Shown here: in pieces, positions 18,734-28,849 of the stretch
How positions within the stretch are numbered: position 1 is the first letter of the stretch
How the letters are laid out: every line of letters starts with the position of its first letter
Assembly (NCBI GenBank): GCA_024685005.1
Contig: JAIKWF010000025.1
Span: 1 to 64,000, forward strand
From: Lachnospiraceae bacterium
Lineage (GTDB): Bacteria > Bacillota > Clostridia > Lachnospirales > Lachnospiraceae
DNA: 64,000 nucleotides
Reading direction: 5' to 3'
Translations under genes and position numbers: made by a program
Notes under the pieces: generated by a model
Database searches by the model: none
What the model was told of the DNA's origin: nothing
Seen by the model: the letters and a program-made list of their open reading frames with translations, nothing else

Positions 18734-19918
18734 ATGAGCTACGACTTTGACAGGATCATCGACAGAACCAATACGGATTCCATTAAGTGGGATATTAAGG
18801 AGGGAGAGCTTCCCATGTGGGTGGCGGACATGGATTTTGCCACGCCGCCGGAGGTTTTGGATACCCTGAAGCAAAGGGTAGAGCACGGCGTGTTCGGATA
18901 CAGTGACGTGCCGGGCGCCTGGTATGATGCCTATATCGGCTGGTGGGAAAAACGATATGGTTTTTCCATGGAAAAAGAAGGATTGATCTTTTCTACCGGT
19001 GTGATCCCGGCCATTTCTTCCATTGTAAGGAAGATAACCTGTGTTGCGGAAAAGGTGCTGATCATGACACCGACCTACAATAATTTTTTCAACAGCATTC
19101 GCAATAACGGCCGGGTGCCTTTGGAATGTCCCCTTAACTATGTGAAAGAGGGAGAGGGAGACGGAGGATCACGTTTTGCCATTGACTGGGAGGGCTTTGA
19201 AGCCTGCGCAAAGGATCCCCAGACCAGCCTTTTTATTCTTTGCAATCCCCACAATCCCACGGGAACGCTGTGGGATGCGGATACCCTTGCAAGGATCGGC
19301 GAGATCTGCGAAAAATGGGGCGTTACGGTATTAAGCGATGAGGTACACTGTGACCTGACACCTCCGGGAAAGCCCTATATTCCCTTTGCTTCAGTCAATG
19401 AAAGGAACAAAAGGATCAGCGTAACCTGCCTTTCCCCGGCGAAAACCTTTAATCTTGCGGGACTGCATTCGGCAGCGGTTTATGTTACGGATCCTGTTTT
19501 ACATCACAAAGTGTGGCGGGGACTGAATACCGATGAGGTGGCAGAACCCAATGCCTTTGCCTGCGGCGGCGCAATTGCAGCCTATACAAAGGGTGGAGCG
19601 TGGGTAGATGAGCTGCAGGCCTACATCACTGAAAATAAGCGGATGCTAAGTGAATATATCCGGGAGCAGATCCCCTGGCTGTTAGATGCATCCGGGCCGG
19701 CCACCTATCTTTGCTGGGTGGATGTAAGCCGCGCAGGAAAAAGCGGCGACTTTCGAAATTTTCTGCGACAGAAGACCGGCCTCTGGATCACCGACGGGGC
19801 GATCTACGGAGATGGCGGAGACGGATTTGTCCGGATCAATGTGGCCTGTCCCCGAGAGCTTCTCAGCGACGGTCTGCAGCGCCTGAAAAAAGGAACGCAG
19901 ATGTTTTTACAGCGGTAA
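18734..19918 (+). CDS. PatB/MalY-type PLP-dependent C-S lyase (aminotransferase fold)
   Basis: MSYDFDRIIDRTNTDSIKWD...LPMWVADMDFATPPEV; CNPHNPTGTLW; VLSDEVHCDLT; SPAKTFNLAGLHSA (PLP lysine). Confidence 0.93.
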   Translation: MSYDFDRIIDRTNTDSIKWDIKEGELPMWVADMDFATPPEVLDTLKQRVEHGVFGYSDVPGAWYDAYIGWWEKRYGFSMEKEGLIFSTGVIPAISSIVRKITCVAEKVLIMTPTYNNFFNSIRNNGRVPLECPLNYVKEGEGDGGSRFAIDWEGFEACAKDPQTSLFILCNPHNPTGTLWDADTLARIGEICEKWGVTVLSDEVHCDLTPPGKPYIPFASVNERNKRISVTCLSPAKTFNLAGLHSAAVYVTDPVLHHKVWRGLNTDEVAEPNAFACGGAIAAYTKGGAWVDELQAYITENKRMLSEYIREQIPWLLDASGPATYLCWVDVSRAGKSGDFRNFLRQKTGLWITDGAIYGDGGDGFVRINVACPRELLSDGLQRLKKGTQMFLQR

Positions 19919-19935
19919 AACCGGGAGAATGAAAG

Positions 19936-21711
19936 ATGAAATTTCTGCTTGTGGCAGTTAATGCAAAATATATTCATTCCAATCCGGCCGTCTATTCTTT
20001 ATATGCTTATGCCAGAAAAGAATATGAAGAGATGATCGGCATTGCGGAATATACCATCAATCAGAAAACAGAAGAGATACTGGCACAGATCTATGCAGAG
20101 AAGCCCGATGCCATCGGGCTTTCCTGTTATATCTGGAACTGGAATATGATCTGCGATCTGCTATCAGATTTAAGTAAGGTACTTCCGGATGCCCACATCT
20201 GGCTTGGAGGTCCCCAGGTAAGCTACAATGCCCCTTCTGTTCTAGCACAGTTTCCTTTTGTGAAAGGGATCATGGTGGGAGAAGGAGAAGTTACCTTCTG
20301 CAAACTTTTGGAGCATTATCAAAAGGGGAATGCGGAAGACTTTTCCGATGTGGCCGGTCTCTGCCTGGCTTCCGGATTTACGCAGCAAAGAGAGACCACG
20401 GACCTGAGCAATATTCCTTTTTTGTATGAGGATACGGCTCCGTTTGCCAACCGGATCATCTATTATGAAAGCAGCAGAGGGTGCCCTTACAGATGCAGCT
20501 ATTGCCTTTCCTCCATCGACAAAAAGGTCAGGCTTCGGGATATAGAGCTGGTAAAAAAAGAACTGGATTTCTTTCTGGATGCAAAGGTCAGTCAGGTGAA
20601 GTTTGTGGACAGAACCTTTAACTGCGTGCATGAACATGCCATGGCTATCTGGCAGTATCTTTCAGACCATGATAATGGCATAACGAATTTTCATTTTGAG
20701 ATCTCTGCGGATATCATAAAAGATGAGGAAATTGCGCTTCTGCAAAAACTCAGACCGGGACAGGTGCAGCTGGAGATCGGGGTCCAGTCCGCCAATGATA
20801 AGACCCTGGAGGCCATTAACAGAAAGATGGATCTTGGCAGGCTTGCCCGGGTAGTGGCAAAGATCAAGGAAGGCGGCAATATTCATCAGCATCTGGACCT
20901 GATTGCCGGCCTGCCCTATGAAGATTATGACAGCTTCGGTCGTTCCTTTGACAGGGTATATGCCATGGCACCGGATCAACTGCAGCTGGGATTTTTGAAG
21001 GTGCTCGCCGGCGCCCCCATTGCGGAAAAAACAGAAGAGTTCGGCATCGCTTATACGAAGCAGCCGCCCTATGAGGTGCTCTATACAAAGTGGTTACCCT
21101 TTGAAGACGTGATCCGTTTAAAGAGGATTGAAGAGATGGTGGAACTGTATTATAACAGCAATCAGTTTCTGCATACCCTGCGTTTTCTGGAAGGGGCTTT
21201 TTCATCTCCTTTTGCCATGTTTGAAGCCCTGGCTGAGTTTTACAGGGAGCAGGGTCTTTTTACAAACAGTCCCTCCCGCGTTTACCGCTATGAAGTGCTT
21301 TTGCAATTTGCCGGTAAAGTCGATCCTGGGCAGCAGGAGATTTACACAGAGCTTTTAACCTATGATCTGTATCTGCGGGAAAATATGAAGAGCCGGCCGG
21401 CCTTTTGCAGATCCCTGCAGGATGAAGAATATAAAGGTTTTCGACGGGAGTTTTACAGGAAAGAAGAGCAGAGCAGGAATTATCTTCCGGAACTGGAAGA
21501 ATATGATGCAAGGCAGCTTTCCGGCATGACCCATCTGGAACCCTTTGTCTATCCGGTATGGGATCCGGAAAAAATAACTGCCTGCAGAAAACCCGCAGGC
21601 AGGAAAGAAAAAAGAGTATCGGAAGACAGCACAGTGTATATGCTGTTTCATTATGGAAAGCGCAATCCTCTTACCAGAGAAGCTGCGACTTATATTGTTA
21701 GCGGCGGCTAA
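19936..21711 (+). CDS. B12-binding domain / radical SAM protein (DUF4080-type)
   Basis: CX3CX2C motif SSRGCPYRCSYCLSS; N-terminal B12-binding-like region VAVNAKYIHSNPAVYSL...GLSCYIWNW. Confidence 0.9.
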   Translation: MKFLLVAVNAKYIHSNPAVYSLYAYARKEYEEMIGIAEYTINQKTEEILAQIYAEKPDAIGLSCYIWNWNMICDLLSDLSKVLPDAHIWLGGPQVSYNAPSVLAQFPFVKGIMVGEGEVTFCKLLEHYQKGNAEDFSDVAGLCLASGFTQQRETTDLSNIPFLYEDTAPFANRIIYYESSRGCPYRCSYCLSSIDKKVRLRDIELVKKELDFFLDAKVSQVKFVDRTFNCVHEHAMAIWQYLSDHDNGITNFHFEISADIIKDEEIALLQKLRPGQVQLEIGVQSANDKTLEAINRKMDLGRLARVVAKIKEGGNIHQHLDLIAGLPYEDYDSFGRSFDRVYAMAPDQLQLGFLKVLAGAPIAEKTEEFGIAYTKQPPYEVLYTKWLPFEDVIRLKRIEEMVELYYNSNQFLHTLRFLEGAFSSPFAMFEALAEFYREQGLFTNSPSRVYRYEVLLQFAGKVDPGQQEIYTELLTYDLYLRENMKSRPAFCRSLQDEEYKGFRREFYRKEEQSRNYLPELEEYDARQLSGMTHLEPFVYPVWDPEKITACRKPAGRKEKRVSEDSTVYMLFHYGKRNPLTREAATYIVSGG

Positions 21712-22484
21712 TTATTTGCCAGATATTCCTCCAAAGTCAGACCCTCTTCGTGGATCTGCTCTGCAACGTCTTTTCCGACATAGCGATAGTGCCAGGGCTC
21801 ATAATCAATGCCGGTGACGTTTTCTTTTCCCTGGGGATAGCGCAGGATGAAGCCGTACTGCCATGCATTTTGAGCCAGCCATTCATACACTTCATCACTT
21901 GTGCTTTGCTCCTGGTCTGCATTGATATCCACCGCCAGCCCCAGTTCGTGTTCGCTGGTACCGGGAGCGGCAACCCATTTCTGGGCAAGCTTTTTTGCCG
22001 TAAAATACAAATGGCCTTCATTCATATAGGCTTTCGTTTTCTGCTCCAGGATTTCCTGCTGCTCCTCTCTTGTTCTGTATCCTTCCCTGACAAAAGGATA
22101 AACACCCTGACTTCTGGCATCGTCAAACATCTGCTGCAGATCCGGATAGATCCGGTTGTCGATCTTTTGACCGTTGGAAAGCACGGTGAATTCTATGGCG
22201 TAATCCTCCGGCAGGGGATGGGTGCTGTTAACAAGGGTAAGATTCCAGGGCACATCCGAAGCAGTCCCTGCTGCAAGATCGTTTTGCGCGGCCTGCGGCC
22301 TGAAGGCGGTGATATCCCTGTTTGCCAGTCGCTGCCCGTATCGTATGATCAGGGGCATGAGCAGGGCAAGACAGACGATCACCGCCAGTTCAAATAACAG
22401 CAGTCCGGTCATTTTTCTTTTCTTTCGTTTCCTTCCGTAGTTTCTGTAATTTTTGTAGTTGGGTGTTGCATATATGGCAGACAT
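21708..22484 (-). CDS. VanY-type D-alanyl-D-alanine carboxypeptidase (M15B), membrane anchored
   Basis: N-terminal TM; REGYRTREEQQEIL, APGTSEHELGLAVDI, YEPWHYRYVG zinc-peptidase motifs. Stop overlaps the convergent radical SAM stop by 4 bp. Confidence 0.93.
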   Translation of the reverse strand: MSAIYATPNYKNYRNYGRKRKKRKMTGLLLFELAVIVCLALLMPLIIRYGQRLANRDITAFRPQAAQNDLAAGTASDVPWNLTLVNSTHPLPEDYAIEFTVLSNGQKIDNRIYPDLQQMFDDARSQGVYPFVREGYRTREEQQEILEQKTKAYMNEGHLYFTAKKLAQKWVAAPGTSEHELGLAVDINADQEQSTSDEVYEWLAQNAWQYGFILRYPQGKENVTGIDYEPWHYRYVGKDVAEQIHEEGLTLEEYLANN

Positions 22485-22610
22485 ATCATTCCTCCGTGGA
22501 AAGTGACGGCTTGTTTCTCATTACAATAAAAAGTAAACCATATGTTTTTTAGGATTTTATTAAGATAAGTAGAAGGATTCCGCAAAATTGAATCTTGCAA
22601 AAATGCAGTA

Positions 22611-22639
22611 TGGATAAATGAAAGGCTATGACTTATAAT
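22611..22639 (+). promoter_or_regulatory. Putative sigma-A promoter for iorA (TGGATA-N17-TATAAT)
   Basis: -35 22611-22616, 17-bp spacer, -10 22634-22639; supports a start at 22686 rather than 22638. Confidence 0.55.
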
Positions 22640-22685
22640 GGATGGTGTGGGTTTTCTCACGGAAAAATGGAAGGAGCAAAAGCTT

Positions 22686-24476
22686 ATGAAAGAATACGTA
22701 ATGGGCAACGGCGCCATCGCGCTGGGTGCGCGGCAGGCCGGTGTGAGCGTGGTATGCGGATACCCGGGCACGCCCTCTTCCGAGATCATTGAGACCATTG
22801 CAAAATACCCCCATGAGGGGATGCATCTGGAGTGGTCCGTCAATGAAAAGGCAGCACTGGAAGTTGCAGCCGCTACCTCCTATGCGGGAGCCAGAGCTAT
22901 GGTTACCATGAAGCAGGTGGGACTGAATGTGGCTTCCGATCCGCTGATGTCCCTTGCTTACGTTGGTGTGGAAGGCGGCTTTGTGGTGGTCAGTGCAGAT
23001 GACCCGGGTCCCATTTCATCCCAGACAGAGCAGGATACCAGAAGGTTTGCGGAGTTTGCCAGAATCCCGGTGTTTGATCCCGCAACGCCGCAGGAAGCCT
23101 ATGAGATGATTCAGGATGCCTTTGCCTATTCGGAAAAATATAAGACCCCGGTGATCTTTCGGCCCACCACCAGAGTGTGCCACGGATACGCTTCCATATC
23201 GGCGCCGGATACCTTTGCGCCGGTCCGTGGAAAAGGGTTTGAAAAAGATGCGGGCCGGTTTGTGATCTTCCCCCGCCTTTCTTATAAAAACCACGGATTG
23301 ATCGAGGAGAGGAATGTTAAGATCGGAGAGGAGTTTTCCTCCTACCGGTTTAATACCGCGGAAGGCGGCCCGGCGAAAAAAGCTGTCCTTGCAAGTGGTG
23401 TCAGCTATATGTATGCAAAAGAAGCACTGCTTGACCATTCCGGGGTTAAACTGATCCGGATCGCAACCGCTTACCCTCTGCCGGAAAGCTTCCTGCTTCG
23501 GGAACTTGCGGGCGTGGAAGAAGTGATGTGCTTAGAGGAACTCAGTCCTTATCTGGAAGAGCAGCTTTTGAAACTTGCCGGCAAACATCATCTTTCCCTG
23601 AAGGTATGGGGCAAGCTGACAGGACATGTGCCCGCCATGGGTGAGAACAGTACGGAGATCGTGCAAAAGATCCTGGCATCTTACCTCGGATGGGACAGTC
23701 AGGCGCAGGAGAATGCAAAGATCCCGCCCCTTCCCGCAAGACCGCCGGTGCTTTGCGCAGGCTGTCCTCACAGAGCATCTTTTTATGCTGTGAAAAAAGC
23801 CATGGCGGGAAAGAAGACCTATTACTGCGGCGACATCGGCTGCTATACACTGGGCAATGCCATGCCGCTGGATATGGTGGATACCTGCCTTTGTATGGGA
23901 GCAGGGGTTACCATGGCCCAGGGCTTTTCCCATATAGACAGCGAAGGCAAAGCCTTTGCATTTATCGGTGATTCCACCTTCTTTGCATCGGGGATTACCG
24001 GCGTGGTGAATGCGGTATTTAATGAGGCAGATCTGACCATCTGTGTTCTGGACAATTCCACCACCGCCATGACAGGGCATCAGCCCCATCCCGGTACCGG
24101 CAGGAATATGATGGGACATCAGACCCAGAAAGTCAGCATCGAAAAGGTTCTGGAAGGCATCGGCATCCAAAAGATCATTACAACGGATCCTCTGGATCTT
24201 GCCGCTTCCATGGATGCAGTCAGGGAGTGTGCGGACCTTCCCGGTGTGAAGGCCATCATCTTTAAGTCCCCCTGTATTGCCATCGAAAAATCAAAGAAAA
24301 AATGCCATATCACAGATGACTGCATTAACTGCAAACTGTGTATCAAAGAGACGGGTTGCCCTGCCCTTACCATTGCGGAGGGAAAAGTTACCATCGATGC
24401 ATCTCTTTGTACCGGCTGCGGCCTTTGCAGTCAGGTTTGTCCCAAAGCAGCTATAGGAGGTGAGAGCCATGAATAA
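22686..24476 (+). CDS. iorA: Indolepyruvate ferredoxin oxidoreductase, alpha subunit
   Basis: ATG at 22686 preceded by AAGGAGCAAAAGCTT; CGYPGTPSSEII, WSVNEKAALEVA, TPP region GDIGCYTLG/GDSTFFASG, C-terminal two [4Fe-4S] clusters CINCKLC/CTGCGLC. Confidence 0.95.
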   Translation: MKEYVMGNGAIALGARQAGVSVVCGYPGTPSSEIIETIAKYPHEGMHLEWSVNEKAALEVAAATSYAGARAMVTMKQVGLNVASDPLMSLAYVGVEGGFVVVSADDPGPISSQTEQDTRRFAEFARIPVFDPATPQEAYEMIQDAFAYSEKYKTPVIFRPTTRVCHGYASISAPDTFAPVRGKGFEKDAGRFVIFPRLSYKNHGLIEERNVKIGEEFSSYRFNTAEGGPAKKAVLASGVSYMYAKEALLDHSGVKLIRIATAYPLPESFLLRELAGVEEVMCLEELSPYLEEQLLKLAGKHHLSLKVWGKLTGHVPAMGENSTEIVQKILASYLGWDSQAQENAKIPPLPARPPVLCAGCPHRASFYAVKKAMAGKKTYYCGDIGCYTLGNAMPLDMVDTCLCMGAGVTMAQGFSHIDSEGKAFAFIGDSTFFASGITGVVNAVFNEADLTICVLDNSTTAMTGHQPHPGTGRNMMGHQTQKVSIEKVLEGIGIQKIITTDPLDLAASMDAVRECADLPGVKAIIFKSPCIAIEKSKKKCHITDDCINCKLCIKETGCPALTIAEGKVTIDASLCTGCGLCSQVCPKAAIGGESHE

Positions 24477-25062
24477 AGATATTTTGATCTGTGGCGTAGG
24501 CGGCCAGGGTACGGTGCTCTCATCCAGGATCATTGCAGCTGCCGCCATGGAACAGGGATACCCGGTAAAAAGTGCGGAGACCATCGGTATGGCCCAAAGA
24601 GGCGGCCCGGTTACCAGCCATGTCAGGATCGGAGAGAATGCCTTTTCGCCGCTGATCCCCAAAGGAAAAGCGGATCTGATCATAGGCTTTGAGCCGGCGG
24701 AAGTGGTAAGGAATCTGGACTATCTGGCGACCGGGGGACTGGCTGTAGTCAATACCGCCGCCATCAGACCCACCACAGCGTCTCTTTCCGGAGACGGTTA
24801 TGACGGGAGCGAGATGCGGGCCTATCTGCAGGAGCATGTAAACTGCATTCTGGCAGACGGAAACAAAGAATGTGAGCAGTTAGGATCCGTGAAGTTTTTG
24901 AATATCCTGCTGTTAGGAATTGCCCAGGGATCCGGAAAGTTGGAAATCCCGGGGGAGGTCATGATCAAAGAGATTGAAAAAAGAGTTCCGGAAAAGTTCA
25001 GGGAGGTTAACATTCTGGCCTTTAACCGGGGCTGCGAAATCGGGGAACAAAGCAAAGCGTAA
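24469..25062 (+). CDS. iorB: Indolepyruvate ferredoxin oxidoreductase, beta subunit
   Basis: MNKDILICGVGGQGTVLSSRIIAAAAMEQGYPVKSAETIGMAQRGGPV; overlaps the iorA 3' end by 8 bp. Confidence 0.95.
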   Translation: MNKDILICGVGGQGTVLSSRIIAAAAMEQGYPVKSAETIGMAQRGGPVTSHVRIGENAFSPLIPKGKADLIIGFEPAEVVRNLDYLATGGLAVVNTAAIRPTTASLSGDGYDGSEMRAYLQEHVNCILADGNKECEQLGSVKFLNILLLGIAQGSGKLEIPGEVMIKEIEKRVPEKFREVNILAFNRGCEIGEQSKA

Positions 25063-25108
25063 TAAAGAACAATTCATGATGCAATGAGAAGGAAACGGGA
25101 GGAGAAAC

Positions 25109-26350
25109 ATGAAACTGAATGAAACACAGATCAAACAGGTGGATGCGCAGATTAAACGGCTTTTGAAAACCGACAGCTACTACGGTAAGCTGTACCGGGA
25201 AGCGGGGATCACCGGCGTGGAATCCCAGGAAGACTTTGAAAAGATCCCTTTTTCCAGTAAGGCGGATCTGAGGAACGCTTACCCCTTGGGGATTCAGGCA
25301 GTGCCCGATGAAGAGGTGGTAAGGATCCATTCCTCTTCCGGAACAACCGGTAAGCCTGTGATCATACCTTATACCGCCAAGGATGTGGATGACTGGGCGG
25401 TGATGTTTGCAAGGTGCTATGAGATGGCAGGCATTACAAAGCAGGACAGACTGCAGATCACACCGGGATACGGCCTTTGGACGGCAGGCATCGGATTCCA
25501 GGCAGGCTGCGAAAAGCTGGGAGCCATGGCAATCCCCATGGGACCGGGCAATACGGAAAAGCAGCTGCAGATGATGGTGGATCTGAAGGCAACGGTTATC
25601 TGTGCCACTTCCTCCTATGCGCTTTTGCTGGCGGAGGAGATCGAACGCCGGGGCATGAAGAAGGATATCTGCTTGAAAAAAGGAGTCATCGGATCAGAAC
25701 GCTGGAGCGAAAAGAAGCGGGAATATATCCATGACAAACTGGGCATCGAACTGTATGACATCTACGGCCTGACGGAGATTTACGGACCGGGTATCGGAAT
25801 CAACTGCGACAAGCAGAGCGGTATGCATTACTGGGATGATTACCTGTATATTGAAATCATTGATCCTGTCACTGGAGAGAATGTACCGGACGGCGAAGAA
25901 GGTGAGATCGTGATCACAACACTGGTTAAGGAAGGAGCACCCCTGCTTCGTTTCAGAACCCACGATCTGTCCAGGATCATCCCCGGAGAGTGCCCTTGCG
26001 GCTCCAAATATCCCAGACTGGATATCATCCGCGGAAGAAGCGACGACATGTTCAAGGTACACGGCGTCAATATGTTCCCCAGCCAGGTAGAAGAGCTCTT
26101 GGGACAGATCGACGGCGTATCCAGTGAGTACAATATCAACATCGCCCACGACGATGAGATCAACAAAGACGTGATCCTGATCACAGCCGAGGCAGAGGGC
26201 AGAGTAAACTTTGAGAACACCGGCAAGCTGATCCGGGAGGCGTTCAAATCCAAGATGAATGTTACGCCCAGGGTTACGGTGGTTCCCGTGGGAACCCTTC
26301 CCCGCTCCGAGAAAAAGACCCGGCGTGTATTTGATCACAGAGAAGAATAA
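25109..26350 (+). CDS. paaK: Phenylacetate-CoA ligase family protein
   Basis: SSSGTTGKPVIIPYT, DIYGLTEIYGPG, LRFRTHDLSRIIPGECPCG, IRGRSDDMFKVHGVNMFPSQVEE; directly after iorAB. Confidence 0.93.
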   Translation: MKLNETQIKQVDAQIKRLLKTDSYYGKLYREAGITGVESQEDFEKIPFSSKADLRNAYPLGIQAVPDEEVVRIHSSSGTTGKPVIIPYTAKDVDDWAVMFARCYEMAGITKQDRLQITPGYGLWTAGIGFQAGCEKLGAMAIPMGPGNTEKQLQMMVDLKATVICATSSYALLLAEEIERRGMKKDICLKKGVIGSERWSEKKREYIHDKLGIELYDIYGLTEIYGPGIGINCDKQSGMHYWDDYLYIEIIDPVTGENVPDGEEGEIVITTLVKEGAPLLRFRTHDLSRIIPGECPCGSKYPRLDIIRGRSDDMFKVHGVNMFPSQVEELLGQIDGVSSEYNINIAHDDEINKDVILITAEAEGRVNFENTGKLIREAFKSKMNVTPRVTVVPVGTLPRSEKKTRRVFDHREE

Positions 26351-26388
26351 ATTAGCATACGCTAACTTTTTGCAAAAGGAAACAGACT

Positions 26389-28623
26389 ATGGAAAAAGAA
26401 ATAAAAGAATACAGCATTGATCTGACTGCTGTAAGACGGCAGCAGCTTCGCGATCTTCCGAAGAAACATTTTTCCGGAAAAGATCCCACAGGCAGGGAGC
26501 TGGCATTTACCAACTATTACATGACGCTGGAGGGGAAACCCTTTTTCGGCATCAGCGGAGAATGTCATTTTGCCCGGGTTTCGGAAAACCAGTGGGAAGA
26601 TACGGTTTTGAAGATGAAGGCCGGTGGGCTGAATATCATTTCCACCTATATCTTCTGGATCCATCATGAGGAAACGGAAGGAGAGTTCAACTTCCGGGGC
26701 AGACGGAATGTCAGAAAGTTTGTGGAGCTTTGCAAAAAGCACGGCATGTATGTGATCCTTCGGATCGGCCCTTTTAATCACGGGGAAGTACGAAACGGAG
26801 GATTGCCGGACTGGCTTTACGGAAAGCCCTTTGAAGTCAGAAGCGATAACGAGGGATTCCTGCAGAAGGTGGAGAGCCTTTACGGCGCCATTGCTAAGGA
26901 GGTAAAAGGCCTGATGTTTCAGGACGGAGGTCCGGTGATCGCTGCCCAGATCGACAACGAATATATGCATGCCGGTGCTCCCTGGGAGATGACTACGGGG
27001 ATTTCCGATGAATGGGTACCTGCCGGTTCCTGCGGCGAGACCTATATGAAAAAACTGAAAGCCATTGCGGCAGGTGCAGGCATCACACCGCCTTTTTATA
27101 CCTGCACGGGATGGGGCGGCGCAGCAGCACCCGCAGATGAGATGCTGCCTCTTTGGGGCGGATATGCATACTGGCCCTGGATGTTTTACAAAAATGATTA
27201 TGTGCATCCCGCCACGCCGGAGTACATTTACAGGGATAACCACAACAATGCGGTGCCCTCCACTTACAACTTTGAACCATCCTATCAGCCGGAAAGTGTA
27301 CCTTATGCCTGCTGTGAAATGGGAGGAGGCATGGCTAACTATTACAATTACCGTTTTATTCTGCCTTTTGAATCGGTGGATGCCATGGCTAACGTTAAGC
27401 TGGCAAGCGGCTGCAATTTTCTGGGATACTACATGTACCGCGGAGGCAATAATCCCCGGGGCGAGAAGATTCCGTACTTAAATGAGCATCAGTGCCCGAA
27501 GATCTCTTATGATTATCAGGCACCCATCGGTGAGTTTGGTCAGATCCGTCCCAGCTTTTACAGACTTCGCTGTATCCATTATTTTACGACAGACTATAGG
27601 GAGCAGCTTTGCGATCTTGTAACGGTGCTGCCGGAAGGATCGCAGTCCATTGATCCTGCAGACGGCAGATCCCTTCGCTACGCGGTTCGCACCGACGGCA
27701 AAAGAGGATTTGTATTTATCAACAACTTCCAGGATCACGCCACCTGCAGTGATAAAGAGGATCTGACCATCACACTGCAGCTGGATGGCGAGCAGATCCG
27801 AATGGAACACATCTTTTTGAAGGAAGGGGAAAATGCCATTCTTCCCTTTGGAATGGATGTGGAAGGGACGACCCTTTCTTATGCCACGGCCCAGCCCCTT
27901 TCCAAATACAGAGAAAAAGATGAGACCACCTATGTGTTCATCAAGCATGAAACCATGCCGGCGGCCTTTGTTTTTGCAGACGGTCAGAAGGAGTGCTTTG
28001 AAAAAGAAGAGAGTACCTCTTTTGTAAAAGAATGTAAAAACGGCAGGGCGCGGTTTGTTGTCCTCAGCAGGGCAGACAGCCTGAAGTTTACCAGACTTCA
28101 GTATCAAAATGAGACCCTTGCCTTTTTGGCGGATACAGCGGCCTGCTTTGACGGGCAGAATATCCGGATGGAAGAGGCGGGCAGTGAAACGAAGGAACTG
28201 CAGGTAACGTCGTGCGGAAAAAACCGGTACACGATTCATCTGCCGGAGCTGTCCGAAAAATGCAAGGATACCATCCTGCAGATCGACTATCGTGGAGATA
28301 TCGGAAGCCTGTATGGCAGCGACGGAACTTTGCTGTCGGATAATTTTTCCAATGAAGATCTGTGGGAGATCGGCCTTCGTGAAACGGAGCTGGAAAGCGG
28401 CGGAGAGTATACGCTTTATATCACACCGAGAAAGGAAGATGTGGTGGTGGATGTATCCTCTACCATGGCAGGCCGGTCCGAGAAATACGATAAAGAGTAT
28501 GCGGCTCTTTTATCGGTAAAAACCCGGGAAGTATATGAGAAGGTGATCCCGCTTTCGGGAAGCATAGCGCAGGCGGAGGAAATTTTGAAAGAGAAGGGTC
28601 TTGTGCCTGTAAGCAGTATTTAA
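26389..28623 (+). CDS. GH35 beta-galactosidase
   Basis: GKPFFGISGECHFARVSENQWEDTVLKMKAGGLNIISTYIFWIHHEETEGEFNFRGRRNVRKFVELCKKHGMYVILRIGPFNHGE; AAQIDNEYM. Confidence 0.93.
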   Translation: MEKEIKEYSIDLTAVRRQQLRDLPKKHFSGKDPTGRELAFTNYYMTLEGKPFFGISGECHFARVSENQWEDTVLKMKAGGLNIISTYIFWIHHEETEGEFNFRGRRNVRKFVELCKKHGMYVILRIGPFNHGEVRNGGLPDWLYGKPFEVRSDNEGFLQKVESLYGAIAKEVKGLMFQDGGPVIAAQIDNEYMHAGAPWEMTTGISDEWVPAGSCGETYMKKLKAIAAGAGITPPFYTCTGWGGAAAPADEMLPLWGGYAYWPWMFYKNDYVHPATPEYIYRDNHNNAVPSTYNFEPSYQPESVPYACCEMGGGMANYYNYRFILPFESVDAMANVKLASGCNFLGYYMYRGGNNPRGEKIPYLNEHQCPKISYDYQAPIGEFGQIRPSFYRLRCIHYFTTDYREQLCDLVTVLPEGSQSIDPADGRSLRYAVRTDGKRGFVFINNFQDHATCSDKEDLTITLQLDGEQIRMEHIFLKEGENAILPFGMDVEGTTLSYATAQPLSKYREKDETTYVFIKHETMPAAFVFADGQKECFEKEESTSFVKECKNGRARFVVLSRADSLKFTRLQYQNETLAFLADTAACFDGQNIRMEEAGSETKELQVTSCGKNRYTIHLPELSEKCKDTILQIDYRGDIGSLYGSDGTLLSDNFSNEDLWEIGLRETELESGGEYTLYITPRKEDVVVDVSSTMAGRSEKYDKEYAALLSVKTREVYEKVIPLSGSIAQAEEILKEKGLVPVSSI

Positions 28624-28647
28624 ACGGTATTTAAAGGGGGAGCAGTT

Positions 28648-28758
28648 ATGAGTCAGGTGAAGGTATGGGAAGAATGGGTCAGTATACCGACGTACGAGGT
28701 TGGCTTGCCGGATAAAAATCCCATGTTTCTGGAAAGCTATCTGAAGATGACAAAATGA
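28648..28758 (+). pseudogene. 36-codon N-terminal remnant resembling a DUF5107-family protein
   Basis: Good RBS (AAAGGGGGAGCAGTT); MSQVKVWEEWVSIPTYEVGLPDKNPMFLESYLKMTK resembles the N-terminus of much longer DUF5107 proteins; stops after 36 codons. Confidence 0.6.
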
Positions 28759-28795
28759 TGTCAGAGTGATGTCACAGCGATGATCAGGCAATGAA

Positions 28796-28823
28796 AAAAG
28801 CTCCCGCAATTGCGGGAGCTTTT
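28796..28823. terminator. Bidirectional intrinsic terminator (AAAAGCTCCCGCAATTGCGGGAGCTTTT)
   Basis: Perfect palindrome with A/T flanks between convergent transcription units. Confidence 0.88.
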
Positions 28824-28849
28824 ACACTTACAAATGATATACCGGATAC

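Noticed and set aside
22638-22685. Track start of iorA at 22638
   Set aside because: The ATG at 22638 overlaps the predicted -10 TATAAT (22634-22639); ATG 22686 has AAGGAG upstream and starts with the conserved KEYVMGNGAIALGA.
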